Shown: positions 8,226 to 14,826 of the stretch, in pieces | Layout: each line of letters starts with the position of its first letter | Numbering within the stretch: the first letter of the stretch is position 1 | DNA from: Alphaproteobacteria bacterium UBA7314 | GTDB taxonomy: Bacteria > Pseudomonadota > Alphaproteobacteria > MPNO01 > UBA830 | DNA: 14,928 nucleotides | NCBI GenBank assembly: GCA_002471575.1 | Contig: DKQG01000027.1 | Coordinates: 1 to 14,928 of the forward strand | Reading direction: 5' to 3' | Program-made: the position numbers and the translations under genes | The notes under the pieces: generated by a model | The model's database searches: none | What the model saw: only the letters and a program-made list of their open reading frames with translations | What the model was told of the DNA's origin: nothing

Positions 8226-9434
8226 ATGACTGAAGGCCTAACAGATGAGCTTTCCGGAAGCGCCTACGGACGAGATCAGCAAATCCACAATTCGGAAATA
8301 ACTGAAGTCGGCCCTGGCACCCCCTGTGGTGAATTCATGCGTCGGTACTGGCACCCAGTCGAGCTGTCCGAACGGCTCGGCGAACGCCCGATAGAGGTTC
8401 GGGTTTTAGGCGAAGATCTCATCTTGTTCCGAGACAGTTCACGCCGACCAGGACTTATCACACCGCGGTGCGTCCATCGAGGTGCGCCGATGGCGTTTGC
8501 CAAGGTCGAGAAACGCGGAATTCGATGCCCCTATCATGGGTGGCTGTTCGACGCCGAGGGGAATTGCCTGGAACAGCCCTGCGAAGTCGCGGACAAGCCG
8601 GCATTTCGCGCTCGTTGCCGACAGCCTTGGTATCCGGTGGAAGAACGCTACGGGCTGGTCTTCGCCTATTTGGGACCACCAGAGAAAAAACCCTCCCTAC
8701 CCCGGTGGGCACCATTTGAGAACATCCGTCCAGACGAAAAAATTGTACCCGATGCCGCCAGTTACAGTGTTGGCGGTGACGATACGGAGGAGATCATCCC
8801 GTGGAACTGGTTGCAGGATTGGGAAAACACCATGGATCCGTTTCACGTGGTTATTCTTCACACGGCATTTTCCGGTCCGCAGTTCAACCCCGAGATGGCC
8901 GTAATGCCTAAGGTTGATTGGCACGAAACATATCTTGGCATGCAATATACCGCCCATCGGGAGTTTCCCGACGGCCGGAAAATGGACCGGGTCACGCATG
9001 TAATGTTTCCGAGTTTAAGGAGCGTTCCCAATATCCAGCTCACCGAAGGCGTGGCCGAAAGCATGGGCTGGCTGGTGCCGGTCGACGATACACATCACCG
9101 CACGTTTCATATCACCAGAATGCCGCTGGATTTCGAGGGCGTTCCATTGGTCACGGCTCCGGTTCTTGAAAAGAAATGGTCGGACATGAACGATGACGAA
9201 CGCTGGGTCATGCCGGGTGACTGGGAAATCCAGAAAGGTCAAGGTCCCATCACGCTGCACAGCGAAGAACGTCTCGGATCGAGCGACATCGGCGTCTCGA
9301 TGCTTCGCCGCAAATTAACCGCCCAAATCCGGTTGGTGGCAGATGGCGGCGATCCCATTGGCGTACAGCGTGAGCCAGACCCTTCTCCGCTGGATATCGG
9401 TGCAGGGAATTTTTACGATACGCCGCAGAATTAG
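8226..9434 (+). CDS. Rieske non-heme iron oxygenase, large subunit, phthalate 4,5-dioxygenase type (copy 3, divergent)
   Basis: This 402-residue protein carries Rieske ligands C82-V-H84 and C101-P-Y-H104, and iron-site residues D204-P-F-H207-x4-H212, with D332 in GDWEIQKGQ as candidate third ligand. The ORF opens at a GTG at 8169, but ATG 8226 has GGAG eight bases upstream and gives the family's usual N-terminal length, so it is preferred. It is clearly less similar to the tandem pair than they are to each other, so it is an older paralogue or was recruited separately. The C-terminal pattern DWEIQ..GQ...H.EE.LGSSD.G...LRRKL is shared with both. It probably needs the same external reductase. 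It ends 42 bp from the convergent stop of the second binding-fold gene. The substrate is unknown, and a different step from the tandem pair is likely. Confidence 0.92.
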   Translation: MTEGLTDELSGSAYGRDQQIHNSEITEVGPGTPCGEFMRRYWHPVELSERLGERPIEVRVLGEDLILFRDSSRRPGLITPRCVHRGAPMAFAKVEKRGIRCPYHGWLFDAEGNCLEQPCEVADKPAFRARCRQPWYPVEERYGLVFAYLGPPEKKPSLPRWAPFENIRPDEKIVPDAASYSVGGDDTEEIIPWNWLQDWENTMDPFHVVILHTAFSGPQFNPEMAVMPKVDWHETYLGMQYTAHREFPDGRKMDRVTHVMFPSLRSVPNIQLTEGVAESMGWLVPVDDTHHRTFHITRMPLDFEGVPLVTAPVLEKKWSDMNDDERWVMPGDWEIQKGQGPITLHSEERLGSSDIGVSMLRRKLTAQIRLVADGGDPIGVQREPDPSPLDIGAGNFYDTPQN

Positions 9435-9476
9435 AAATCCGCGACGCGTTCAGTAACCTCTCGAAACGGCGTGCAG

Positions 9477-10391
9477 TCAGCGATAAACCGCTGTGTCGTA
9501 TGAGACCCCGGTCTCCGCGCCGACATCGAACAGATTGCGGTCGTGCATCCAGGCCTGCGTATTGTCGAACATTTCCCGCGTATAGATTTGAGGTACGATC
9601 CGTTCACCGACGCCGAACCGGCGAACGTCGACGGTGTTTACATAACGATCCGGTAACTCGTTCAAAAAATAGTGTTTGAATTTCTCCGGCTCCGCATCGA
9701 TGTCCGCCTGCGCCCGTATCAGCGCCCTAATATATTTCTCGACATCTTCGGGGTTGATATCGGTGGGGAACATATACCCCATCATGAAAGTCGTTGAAAC
9801 GACTCGCCTGAAACCGTGCTGTTCCAATAAATAAAGCTGGGGCCCCCAGACATTTACTGCAGGGATTTTACCCGCAACCGCAGCATCGACCCGCGACCAT
9901 GATGTGCCTACGAACTTCAGGGTAATTTCTTTCGGATCGAGAAACACCTCTAACGCCTGTAGCGCGGAATAGTGACTGCCTGAATGATAACCGACAGCGA
10001 CATCCACGCCGGCAAGCGCCTCCGGTTCGTGCACTATGGATTCAGCTGGTACGACAACCGCCGCTTCGCAGACACTATAGGCCTTTCCGTACATTACGCC
10101 GTCTTGGAGTTTGGCTGACTGGTTGACCGTCCAGTGGCATGCACAGCTCACGTCGCCAGCATCTGCTTGACCGCCCTTGCGGCCGTGTCCCTCGGCATAC
10201 CGTTCAAAGGCGCCAAAAAGATTTTCCTTAATTTGTGCATCCGGACTGAGCGCTTCCGCCAACTGTGGTGTTGCCTTGTCTGTCACCTCTGCGTTGAGAA
10301 CGTAGTCGAGACCCTCATCAGCGAAATACCCCCTCTCCTCCGCGACCCAATCGTTGAGACGGCCATGCGGCTGTATTAAGAATTTACTCAT
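9477..10391 (-). CDS. Periplasmic-binding-protein-fold protein without signal peptide (paralogue of 887-1765)
   Basis: The 304-residue product parallels the protein at 887-1765: RLNDWVAEERGYFADEGLDY (11-30), C85-H-W87, VAVGYHSGSHY (131-141) with H140, WGPQLYLLEQHGFRRV, and RRFGVGERIVPQIYTREMFD all have counterparts in that protein. ATG 10391 is chosen because AGGGAG lies eight bases upstream; the ORF itself can extend to 10418. The N-terminus starts directly in the fold (MSKFLIQPHGRLND), with no signal peptide or lipobox, and no transporter genes accompany it. As with its paralogue, an enzymatic or sensing cytoplasmic role (as in dihydroxyphthalate decarboxylase or THI5-like proteins) is as plausible as transport. 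It points towards the third Rieske gene and is transcribed in the same direction as the flavin monooxygenase upstream of it, separated by 147 bp. Confidence 0.8.
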   Translation of the reverse strand: MSKFLIQPHGRLNDWVAEERGYFADEGLDYVLNAEVTDKATPQLAEALSPDAQIKENLFGAFERYAEGHGRKGGQADAGDVSCACHWTVNQSAKLQDGVMYGKAYSVCEAAVVVPAESIVHEPEALAGVDVAVGYHSGSHYSALQALEVFLDPKEITLKFVGTSWSRVDAAVAGKIPAVNVWGPQLYLLEQHGFRRVVSTTFMMGYMFPTDINPEDVEKYIRALIRAQADIDAEPEKFKHYFLNELPDRYVNTVDVRRFGVGERIVPQIYTREMFDNTQAWMHDRNLFDVGAETGVSYDTAVYR

Positions 10392-10432
10392 CAACCAAAC
10401 TCCCTGACTTAGGCGCACAAAGTATAGAAGGT

Positions 10433-10487
10433 GAGTCTATGCCATCAGCGCGAGACGAGTCTATTAGGCGGTAGTTCAGGGTGAGTC
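10433..10487. repeat. Three GAGTC direct repeats in the leader of the second binding-fold gene
   Basis: GAGTCTAT occurs at 10433-10440 and 10457-10464, and the shortened GAGTCAT at 10483-10489. The first and third are preceded by GGT or GGGT (GGTGAGTC and GGGTGAGTC). Starts are 24 and 26 bp apart, a little over two helical turns, so bound proteins could lie near the same face. They lie 42-98 bp upstream of ATG 10391 (minus strand), where an activator or repressor would bind. The repeats are seen directly; the function is inferred. Confidence 0.4.
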
Positions 10488-10538
10488 ATTCCCCTTGGGC
10501 CGTGATTGCATTATCAGACAACCTCAGTGAAAATCAGC

Positions 10539-11549
10539 TCATGTCGGCAGTCGGGGCATAACCTCTGTCGCAAATATCTCCAGCCCGTCGAGCATGGGGT
10601 AGAAGTGAAGCATCGGGGTGTCGACACCGATCCGGTGTAGTTCGCGGAGGCGTTCGACGATATCGTCTGCTGTGCCGACCAATCCGGCACCGAGTGCCTT
10701 GGCTGCGACCAATGAGATACGGTCGCGTTTGCCGTAAGCTTCAAGAGATCGGGCAAGTTCGATGGCCTCTTTGCGAGTTTCGGTGCAAATTACGTGCGCG
10801 CTGATGCCGAATCTGAGTTTCCTGTCGAGGGTCGCGCTGAGGGAACGCATATGCTCCACATCGTGGGCGATGCGTTCCATGTTCCCTGGCGCGTTGTCTA
10901 AACCCGGTTCATAGCCAACGAACCAGACATCGGCGTAACGCGCCACCTGCTCCATGCCCTGCTTTGCGCTGCTAGCGGCGTATATAGGTGGGTTTGGTGT
11001 TTGCAGGGTTTTGATCGGCAGCACCGCGTCTTCAAGCTGAAAATAATCGCCATCAAAATCAAAACACTCCTCGCACCAGAGACCCCTGAGCACCTGCATG
11101 AACTCACCCATCCGGCAGTAGCGCTCCTCGGTGCGGTCAAGCCAGGTGCCATTGCCGAAGACATCAAACTCCTTCTGATACCAGCCGTTGACAACGTTTA
11201 TCGAGAACCGTCCGCCACTTATGCGGTCAAGGCTTGCCCCCATCTTGGCCGCAAGCTGGGGGTGAATGATTCCGGGATGGGCCGCGACCATCAACTCGAT
11301 TGATGCTGTCTCGGCGATCATGGCCGTCGCCATTATCCATGCCTCTAGGTCTGGACCAATGTGGCGTTCGGCGATCAGGGTGGTCGCAAATCCGAGTGCC
11401 TCGGCCCGCTTGACTACGGCGAGTGCCAGAGCGAGAGATCGATCGGTTGTTCCTCCCTTGCCCTGGTTCGAAAGTTCTTCGATCGCGATCGCCATCTCCG
11501 GTTCTACCCGGACGGTGTGAGGGAGGGGTGTCCAGATTCCCAGACGCAT
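10539..11549 (-). CDS. LLM-class FMN-dependent monooxygenase (SsuD-like)
   Basis: This 336-residue protein belongs to the bacterial luciferase-like flavin monooxygenases. It opens MRLGIWTPLPHTV, includes SGGRFSINVVNGWYQKEFDV (111-130), the typical SsuD/RutA region after the third strand, and ends with a helix-rich segment carrying VGTADDIVERLRELHRIGVD and FATEVMPRLP. The open frame begins at 11558, but AGGAA directly abuts that ATG, while it is nine bases from ATG 11549, so 11549 is taken as the start. Such enzymes use reduced FMN from a separate reductase (none in the window) and oxygen to cleave C-S, C-N or C-C bonds, as alkanesulfonate monooxygenase does. The gene is solitary upstream of the binding-fold gene and may be co-transcribed with it. 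The pairing of an SsuA-like fold and an SsuD-like enzyme recalls sulfonate use, but the missing transporter argues against simple assignment. Confidence 0.87.
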   Translation of the reverse strand: MRLGIWTPLPHTVRVEPEMAIAIEELSNQGKGGTTDRSLALALAVVKRAEALGFATTLIAERHIGPDLEAWIMATAMIAETASIELMVAAHPGIIHPQLAAKMGASLDRISGGRFSINVVNGWYQKEFDVFGNGTWLDRTEERYCRMGEFMQVLRGLWCEECFDFDGDYFQLEDAVLPIKTLQTPNPPIYAASSAKQGMEQVARYADVWFVGYEPGLDNAPGNMERIAHDVEHMRSLSATLDRKLRFGISAHVICTETRKEAIELARSLEAYGKRDRISLVAAKALGAGLVGTADDIVERLRELHRIGVDTPMLHFYPMLDGLEIFATEVMPRLPT

Positions 11550-11640
11550 AATGGTCATTTCCTAAATGATATGGCGCTGTTTCGTCGCGCCACGACTGAC
11601 GTGGTGATTTAGTGTCCGATGTTATCAACGCCGCAAGGCT
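11550..11640 (-). other. Leader region of the LLM monooxygenase gene
   Basis: A perfect short hairpin CCACG-ACTGA-CGTGG is at 11590-11604, next to GGCGC...GCGCC on its left side. It is upstream of the minus-strand monooxygenase and could be an operator. There is no T-run for a terminator. Confidence 0.2.
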
Positions 11641-11865
11641 TTACAAAATATAGGCTTCGACAAATTCCTGCGGAACGTCATCATCTTTTTTGTATGCAAA
11701 CGCCAGATTGCTCATTCCTATGTGGTGGCATTGCGCAGCTGCTTTTTTGAACCAATACATCGATTTAAGGCGATCTTGCGGAAAGTTCTCACCGCTGTTC
11801 ATAAAGAGTACTCCGACGAAGATAGGCACGTCCGGCATTCGTATCAGCGTGAGAATGAAGCCCAC
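11641..11865 (-). pseudogene. Sel1-like repeat protein fragment
   Basis: The minus-strand ORF of 74 codons (GTG start) encodes about one and a half Sel1 (tetratricopeptide-like) repeats. FVGVLFMNSGENFPQD corresponds to the repeat end, SMYWFKKAAAQCHHIGMSNL to the central AxxWFxKAAxQGHxxAxxNL, and FAYKKDDDVPQEFVEAY to the next. Full Sel1 proteins have several repeats and usually a signal peptide; this has neither and stops inside a repeat, right after VEAYIL. It is best read as a decayed remnant. It lies at the edge of the repeat-flanked methyltransferase segment. Confidence 0.55.
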
Positions 11866-11894
11866 CCAGTCACGCCTCTGTTTCCAGCGGCGGA

Positions 11895-11911
11895 TTCGTT
11901 AACTCGTGGCG
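11895..11911 (+). repeat. Direct repeat copy 1 (TTCGTTAACTCGTGGCG)
   Basis: This 17-bp sequence recurs exactly at 12710-12726, same orientation, with weaker similarity extending on both sides (AGxGxCGG before, GxTTA after). Here the copy also forms a hairpin AACTCG-TGG-CGAGTT (11901-11915), nine bases past the methyltransferase stop. No T-run follows, so a simple terminator is unlikely. Confidence 0.6.
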
Positions 11912-11924
11912 AGTTTAGGCCCGG

Positions 11925-12575
11925 TTAGACGGACTTCTGCCCTACCACAGAAAACAATGGATCGCCAAACCGCGAACTAGGTGACAGGTCAGCCATTTCC
12001 GCGGCGCCGAACATGCCGGATTGTTCCATGCAAACCGCCACATAGTTCTGATGCCCAACGTCATCAAGTGATCGCCATATTGCAACTGCCTTGGTGGGAA
12101 ACATTCGATTAGAAAACGAAACAATCAAGCGTCCACCGAGACTCAGAACACGGCCAATTTCCGAAAAAACCCTAACAGGGTCGGTCAAATACTGGATAGA
12201 AACCGCGATCAGGCAGGCATCAAAGCTATCTCTTTCGAATGGTAGCACCGGGTTCTTGTTTAGGTTCTGAATGAAATAGTCGTCAAGCTGAGGGTTGGCC
12301 CTCAATTCCTCCGCGTTCATCCCGTGTCCAATGACTGTTCTCGGGGAGAGATCATGAGGAAGGTGGGAAACACAGCTCGACATCAGGTCTAAAATCCGGT
12401 CGCCATTCTGCAGGTGCGTTGCGTAATAGTCGGTAAGGGCGGCACAAGCTGGATCATCAATATGGGTCACAAACCTTGGCGTCTGGTAAAAAAGCTCGTC
12501 TGAAGTATCATCGAGCCGGATGAACGAACGGTCGTCAATGGTGATGTTGTCAAAAGGGTTATTACTCTCGTTCAT
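11925..12575 (-). CDS. Class I SAM-dependent methyltransferase (Methyltransf_11-like), target unknown
   Basis: This 216-residue protein fits a Rossmann methyltransferase. GDRILDLMSSCVSHLP (58-73) takes the place of motif I, but lacks the usual glycine-rich E/DxGxGxG. VIGHGMNAEEL (81-91) fits motif II, LPFERDSFDACLIAVSIQYL (111-130) the motif IV region, and LSLGGRLIVSFSNRMFP (144-160) the post-motif strand. The 'LDLMSS..SHLP' variant is a recognisable subgroup of uncharacterised methyltransferases. A TTG at 12596 would extend the frame; ATG 12575, preceded by GGCGGGGA, is preferred. It is isolated, with no operon partner, and is flanked by the 17-bp direct repeats at 11895 and 12710. Its base composition looks more AT-rich than the oxygenase genes. 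The substrate cannot be assigned, and a link to the catabolic genes is not shown. Confidence 0.8.
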   Translation of the reverse strand: MNESNNPFDNITIDDRSFIRLDDTSDELFYQTPRFVTHIDDPACAALTDYYATHLQNGDRILDLMSSCVSHLPHDLSPRTVIGHGMNAEELRANPQLDDYFIQNLNKNPVLPFERDSFDACLIAVSIQYLTDPVRVFSEIGRVLSLGGRLIVSFSNRMFPTKAVAIWRSLDDVGHQNYVAVCMEQSGMFGAAEMADLSPSSRFGDPLFSVVGQKSV

Positions 12576-12855
12576 GGATCCCCGCCAGATACTCAATTAA
12601 CGCTAGTCTAAAAATTTACGAATGATGTTCATTTGTGGATCTAGCCATTGCAAAACGCTGACCACATCGAGGCCCATTTAGCGGCTAAAGATAAAGTCGA
12701 AGTGCCGGGTTCGTTAACTCGTGGCGGGGTTAATACTTGATGACGCGGAGTGCTTGTTCAGAGCTAACCCTAACGCAGCTTGTTCCAAACGGATCGCAAA
12801 TAGCTACTTTTTGCGTGCCTCTCTGCGTTTCTGCTGGGTCCTTAAAGGGTAGGCA
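12576..12855. other. Intergenic region with second direct repeat
   Basis: There is no convincing coding sequence on either strand. Apart from the repeat at 12710-12726, no feature was identified. Composition is AT-rich near 12600-12640, consistent with a promoter for the methyltransferase, but no clear hexamers stand out. Confidence 0.4.
12710..12726 (+). repeat. Direct repeat copy 2 (TTCGTTAACTCGTGGCG)
   Basis: It is an exact match to 11895-11911 over 17 bases. Here the repeat sits in an inverted repeat TTAAC...GTTAA (12714-12733). Together the two copies bracket the methyltransferase gene, as attachment-site or duplication scars would. A recombinase fragment lies 130 bp away at 12856-13074. 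Confidence 0.6.
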
Positions 12856-13074
12856 CTACTTTTTAGATTGGGAAAGCACTTTTAACTGACATTTGATCAA
12901 CCTTTGTTCTCTCTGGCGTCTGTCAATTTGACGATTGCGGCTTTCGCCTAGCGCCTTTTTTAACGCCTCTCGCAAGTACTTTTCTATCATCTGCGTCATT
13001 ATATGACCGGTGATTGCCCTCACTTCACCGGTGGTGTAACCGGCTTCGAACGGAAAACCGTGAATCAGCGGCAC
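12856..13074 (-). pseudogene. C-terminal fragment of a tyrosine recombinase (phage-type integrase)
   Basis: The minus-strand ORF contains EAGYTTGEVRAITGH followed by MTQMIEKYLREALKKAL. This matches the C-terminal catalytic end of lambda-type integrases, where TGH gives a conserved His and the Tyr of MIEKY is the nucleophile. About 72 codons remain (GTG start at 13074), and the open frame upstream lacks the HxLR box with the catalytic Arg and the N-terminal arm-binding domain. The family is normally 300-400 residues. It is therefore a remnant and not functional alone. It supports past insertion of a mobile element near this junction, together with the direct repeats at 11895 and 12710. Confidence 0.6.
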
Positions 13075-13146
13075 TTGCGAGGCAGAGAACCTACGGCTTA
13101 ATATCTCGAGTCAGATAGGCCAGAGCTTCTCTTAGACGAGGCCGCC

Positions 13147-13188
13147 ATGTGCTCTTTTTTATATGACAACGGATATGATAGACAGTAA
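13147..13188 (+). CDS. Possible 13-codon upstream ORF overlapping the RutA-like start
   Basis: An ATG at 13147 has GAGG five bases upstream, a better ribosome binding site than the downstream gene has. It encodes MCSFLYDNGYDRQ and stops at TAA 13186-13188, inside the RutA-like gene but in another frame. It could support translational coupling or be chance. Confidence 0.25.
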   Translation: MCSFLYDNGYDRQ

Positions 13189-14311
13189 ACCTTCCAGACT
13201 TAACCCGATTCGAGATTCGAAAAATCGGATCAAATTAGGTGTATTCGGCATCAATGGTAATGGTGCCGCTTTGACGCTTCACCCCGATCGCTATCAGTGC
13301 ACTTGGGACTCAAACTTGCGACTGGCGGAGATGGCCGAGGAACTCGGCTTCGAAGCTTTTGTCTCGGCGGCTCATTGGAAATCTTTCGGTGGAGACGGCC
13401 ACTACAGCGGCGACTTGATGGAAACATTTACTTGGGCGGGCGCTGTCGCCGCCGTCACCAAGCGAATTGGTATTATAAGTACGCTCCATGTGACACTTAT
13501 TCATCCAGTATTCGCAGCGAAGGCGGAAGCAACTGTCGACCTCATTTCCAATGGCCGAGCCGGAATGAACCTTGTGCTTGGTTGGAATCCTCCGGATCTG
13601 CAAGTTTTTGGAGTAGAGCTGAAAGGACACGATGCCCGCTTCGAAGTCGGTGAAGAATGGATGGAGATATTCGACCGACTTTGGGAAGGGAAGGAAAGCT
13701 TTGATTATCGCGGAAAATATTTTGATATCAAAGGAGCATATAACCAGCCACGTGGCATCCAAACCCGCCCGGCACTGTTGAACGCAGGCCGGTCAGCTCG
13801 CGGTAGAGAATTTGCTGCGAAGCACTGTGATATCGCATTCGTTTCTGCCCATGATCCAGCTCCTGAGGCGATCAAGAAGCAAGTCGATGCATGCAGAAGT
13901 GAAGCCAGCACAAAGTTTGGGAAGGATATTCAGATCTGGATGTCTGCCTACGTTGTTCTGAAAGATACAACCAAGGAGGCGCAAGAATACGTCCATGACT
14001 ATGTCGTTACGCAAGGTGACGACGCGGCGGTTCAGAATATCTTGAACAACAGCGAGATTGATACAACGAAGCTTTCGCCCGAGGCAGCGTCAAAGCAAAG
14101 TTTCTCGCTCAAAGCAGGGTTTTATGGGTATCCATTGGTCGGGGACCCAGATCATGTCGCAGAGCTTTTCAAAAATCTCTCCGACGCCGGCGTAGATGGC
14201 TTTCTACTTACTTGGCTAGACTATGAGGGCGGGCTGGCCAGATTCGGTCGGGAGTTGCTCCCACGCCTTGAGAAAGCCGGGCTGCGCGCGCCGTTTATAG
14301 AGATGGTTTGA
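13163..14311 (+). CDS. LLM-class flavin monooxygenase, RutA-like (pyrimidine monooxygenase family)
   Basis: This 382-residue protein is a luciferase-like flavin monooxygenase closest in pattern to RutA, which opens the uracil ring with a flavin peroxide. Shared features include KLGVFGINGNGAALTLHPDR (24-43), WKSFGGDGH (72-80), METFTWAGAVAAVTKRIGI (86-104), LISNGRAGMNLVLGWNPPD (127-145) and the ending GVDGFLLTWLDYEGGLARFG, comparable to the RutA C-terminus. The ATG at 13163 has a poor ribosome binding site, and ATG 13175 is an alternative. A RidA/RutC-family gene follows by 110 bp, as in rut operons, although rutB, rutD, rutE, rutF and rutG are not present in the window. The substrate is probably a cyclic amide or related N-heterocycle; this is inferred. 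A separate flavin reductase is needed. It is not clearly the same subgroup as the LLM gene at 10539-11549. Confidence 0.85.
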   Translation: MTTDMIDSKPSRLNPIRDSKNRIKLGVFGINGNGAALTLHPDRYQCTWDSNLRLAEMAEELGFEAFVSAAHWKSFGGDGHYSGDLMETFTWAGAVAAVTKRIGIISTLHVTLIHPVFAAKAEATVDLISNGRAGMNLVLGWNPPDLQVFGVELKGHDARFEVGEEWMEIFDRLWEGKESFDYRGKYFDIKGAYNQPRGIQTRPALLNAGRSARGREFAAKHCDIAFVSAHDPAPEAIKKQVDACRSEASTKFGKDIQIWMSAYVVLKDTTKEAQEYVHDYVVTQGDDAAVQNILNNSEIDTTKLSPEAASKQSFSLKAGFYGYPLVGDPDHVAELFKNLSDAGVDGFLLTWLDYEGGLARFGRELLPRLEKAGLRAPFIEMV

Positions 14312-14421
14312 CGGCCATCGCGCAGACGCATCAAATGTCGTGGATGCTTCAATCGGTTCAAGACCGGTGCCGAACCATTCTAAGATTTCTGTATCCTCTA
14401 TAATTTCGTTAGGGAGTTCAC

Positions 14422-14826
14422 ATGCCAAAACAAGTTATCACGTCGTCTAAGGCACCCACCACTGGTTTTACGCCGGGACAAGCTGTTTCACCACTCGCAC
14501 AAGCAATCCGCTACGGCAACATGCTGTTTCTGTCTGGACAGGGGTCGCTCGACCCATCCACGGGTGAGGTTGTGCCAGGAGATATCGAAGCACAAACACG
14601 TCAAACGTTGGACAATCTTATGATTATACTCGGAGATGCGGGTGCAACTTCGAAAAATATCGTCAATATGCGTGTTATACTGCGTGATGTGGCCGATTTT
14701 CCAAAATTCAATGAAACTTTCCGAGAATATTTTGCGGGAGAAAAAGTAACACGAACTTGCTTTGGCGGTGTTCTTCACAGGGCAGGCATCGATATCGAAA
14801 TCGACTGTGTTGCCATGTTCGACTAG
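14422..14826 (+). CDS. RidA/YjgF/RutC-family imine/enamine deaminase
   Basis: This 134-residue protein has the full length of the RidA family. The region AQAIRYGNMLFLSGQGSLDP (27-46) is the usual signature, R111 in the sequence VTRTCFGGV aligns with the conserved substrate-binding Arg of RidA, and E126 in DIEIDCVAM aligns with the conserved Glu near the C-terminus. These proteins form trimers in the cytosol and hydrolyse reactive imines or enamines, such as 2-aminoacrylate or, for RutC, aminoacrylate from pyrimidine ring opening. AGGGAG lies five bases before ATG 14422. Placement 110 bp after the RutA-like gene suggests it handles an unstable enamine from the same pathway. General housekeeping RidA function is the alternative. 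Confidence 0.92.
   Translation: MPKQVITSSKAPTTGFTPGQAVSPLAQAIRYGNMLFLSGQGSLDPSTGEVVPGDIEAQTRQTLDNLMIILGDAGATSKNIVNMRVILRDVADFPKFNETFREYFAGEKVTRTCFGGVLHRAGIDIEIDCVAMFD

Noticed and set aside
9435..9476. Possible bidirectional terminator between convergent genes
   Set aside because: No stem of useful length followed by Ts on either strand.
11901..11915. AACTCG-TGG-CGAGTT as terminator of the methyltransferase
   Set aside because: There is no T-run on the minus-strand downstream side, and the sequence is part of a duplicated repeat, so another role is more likely.
14355..14376. GGTTCAAGACC and GGTTC...GAACC, tRNA T-arm-like
   Set aside because: No acceptor stem, anticodon arm or CCA can be built around it; only a short inverted repeat.
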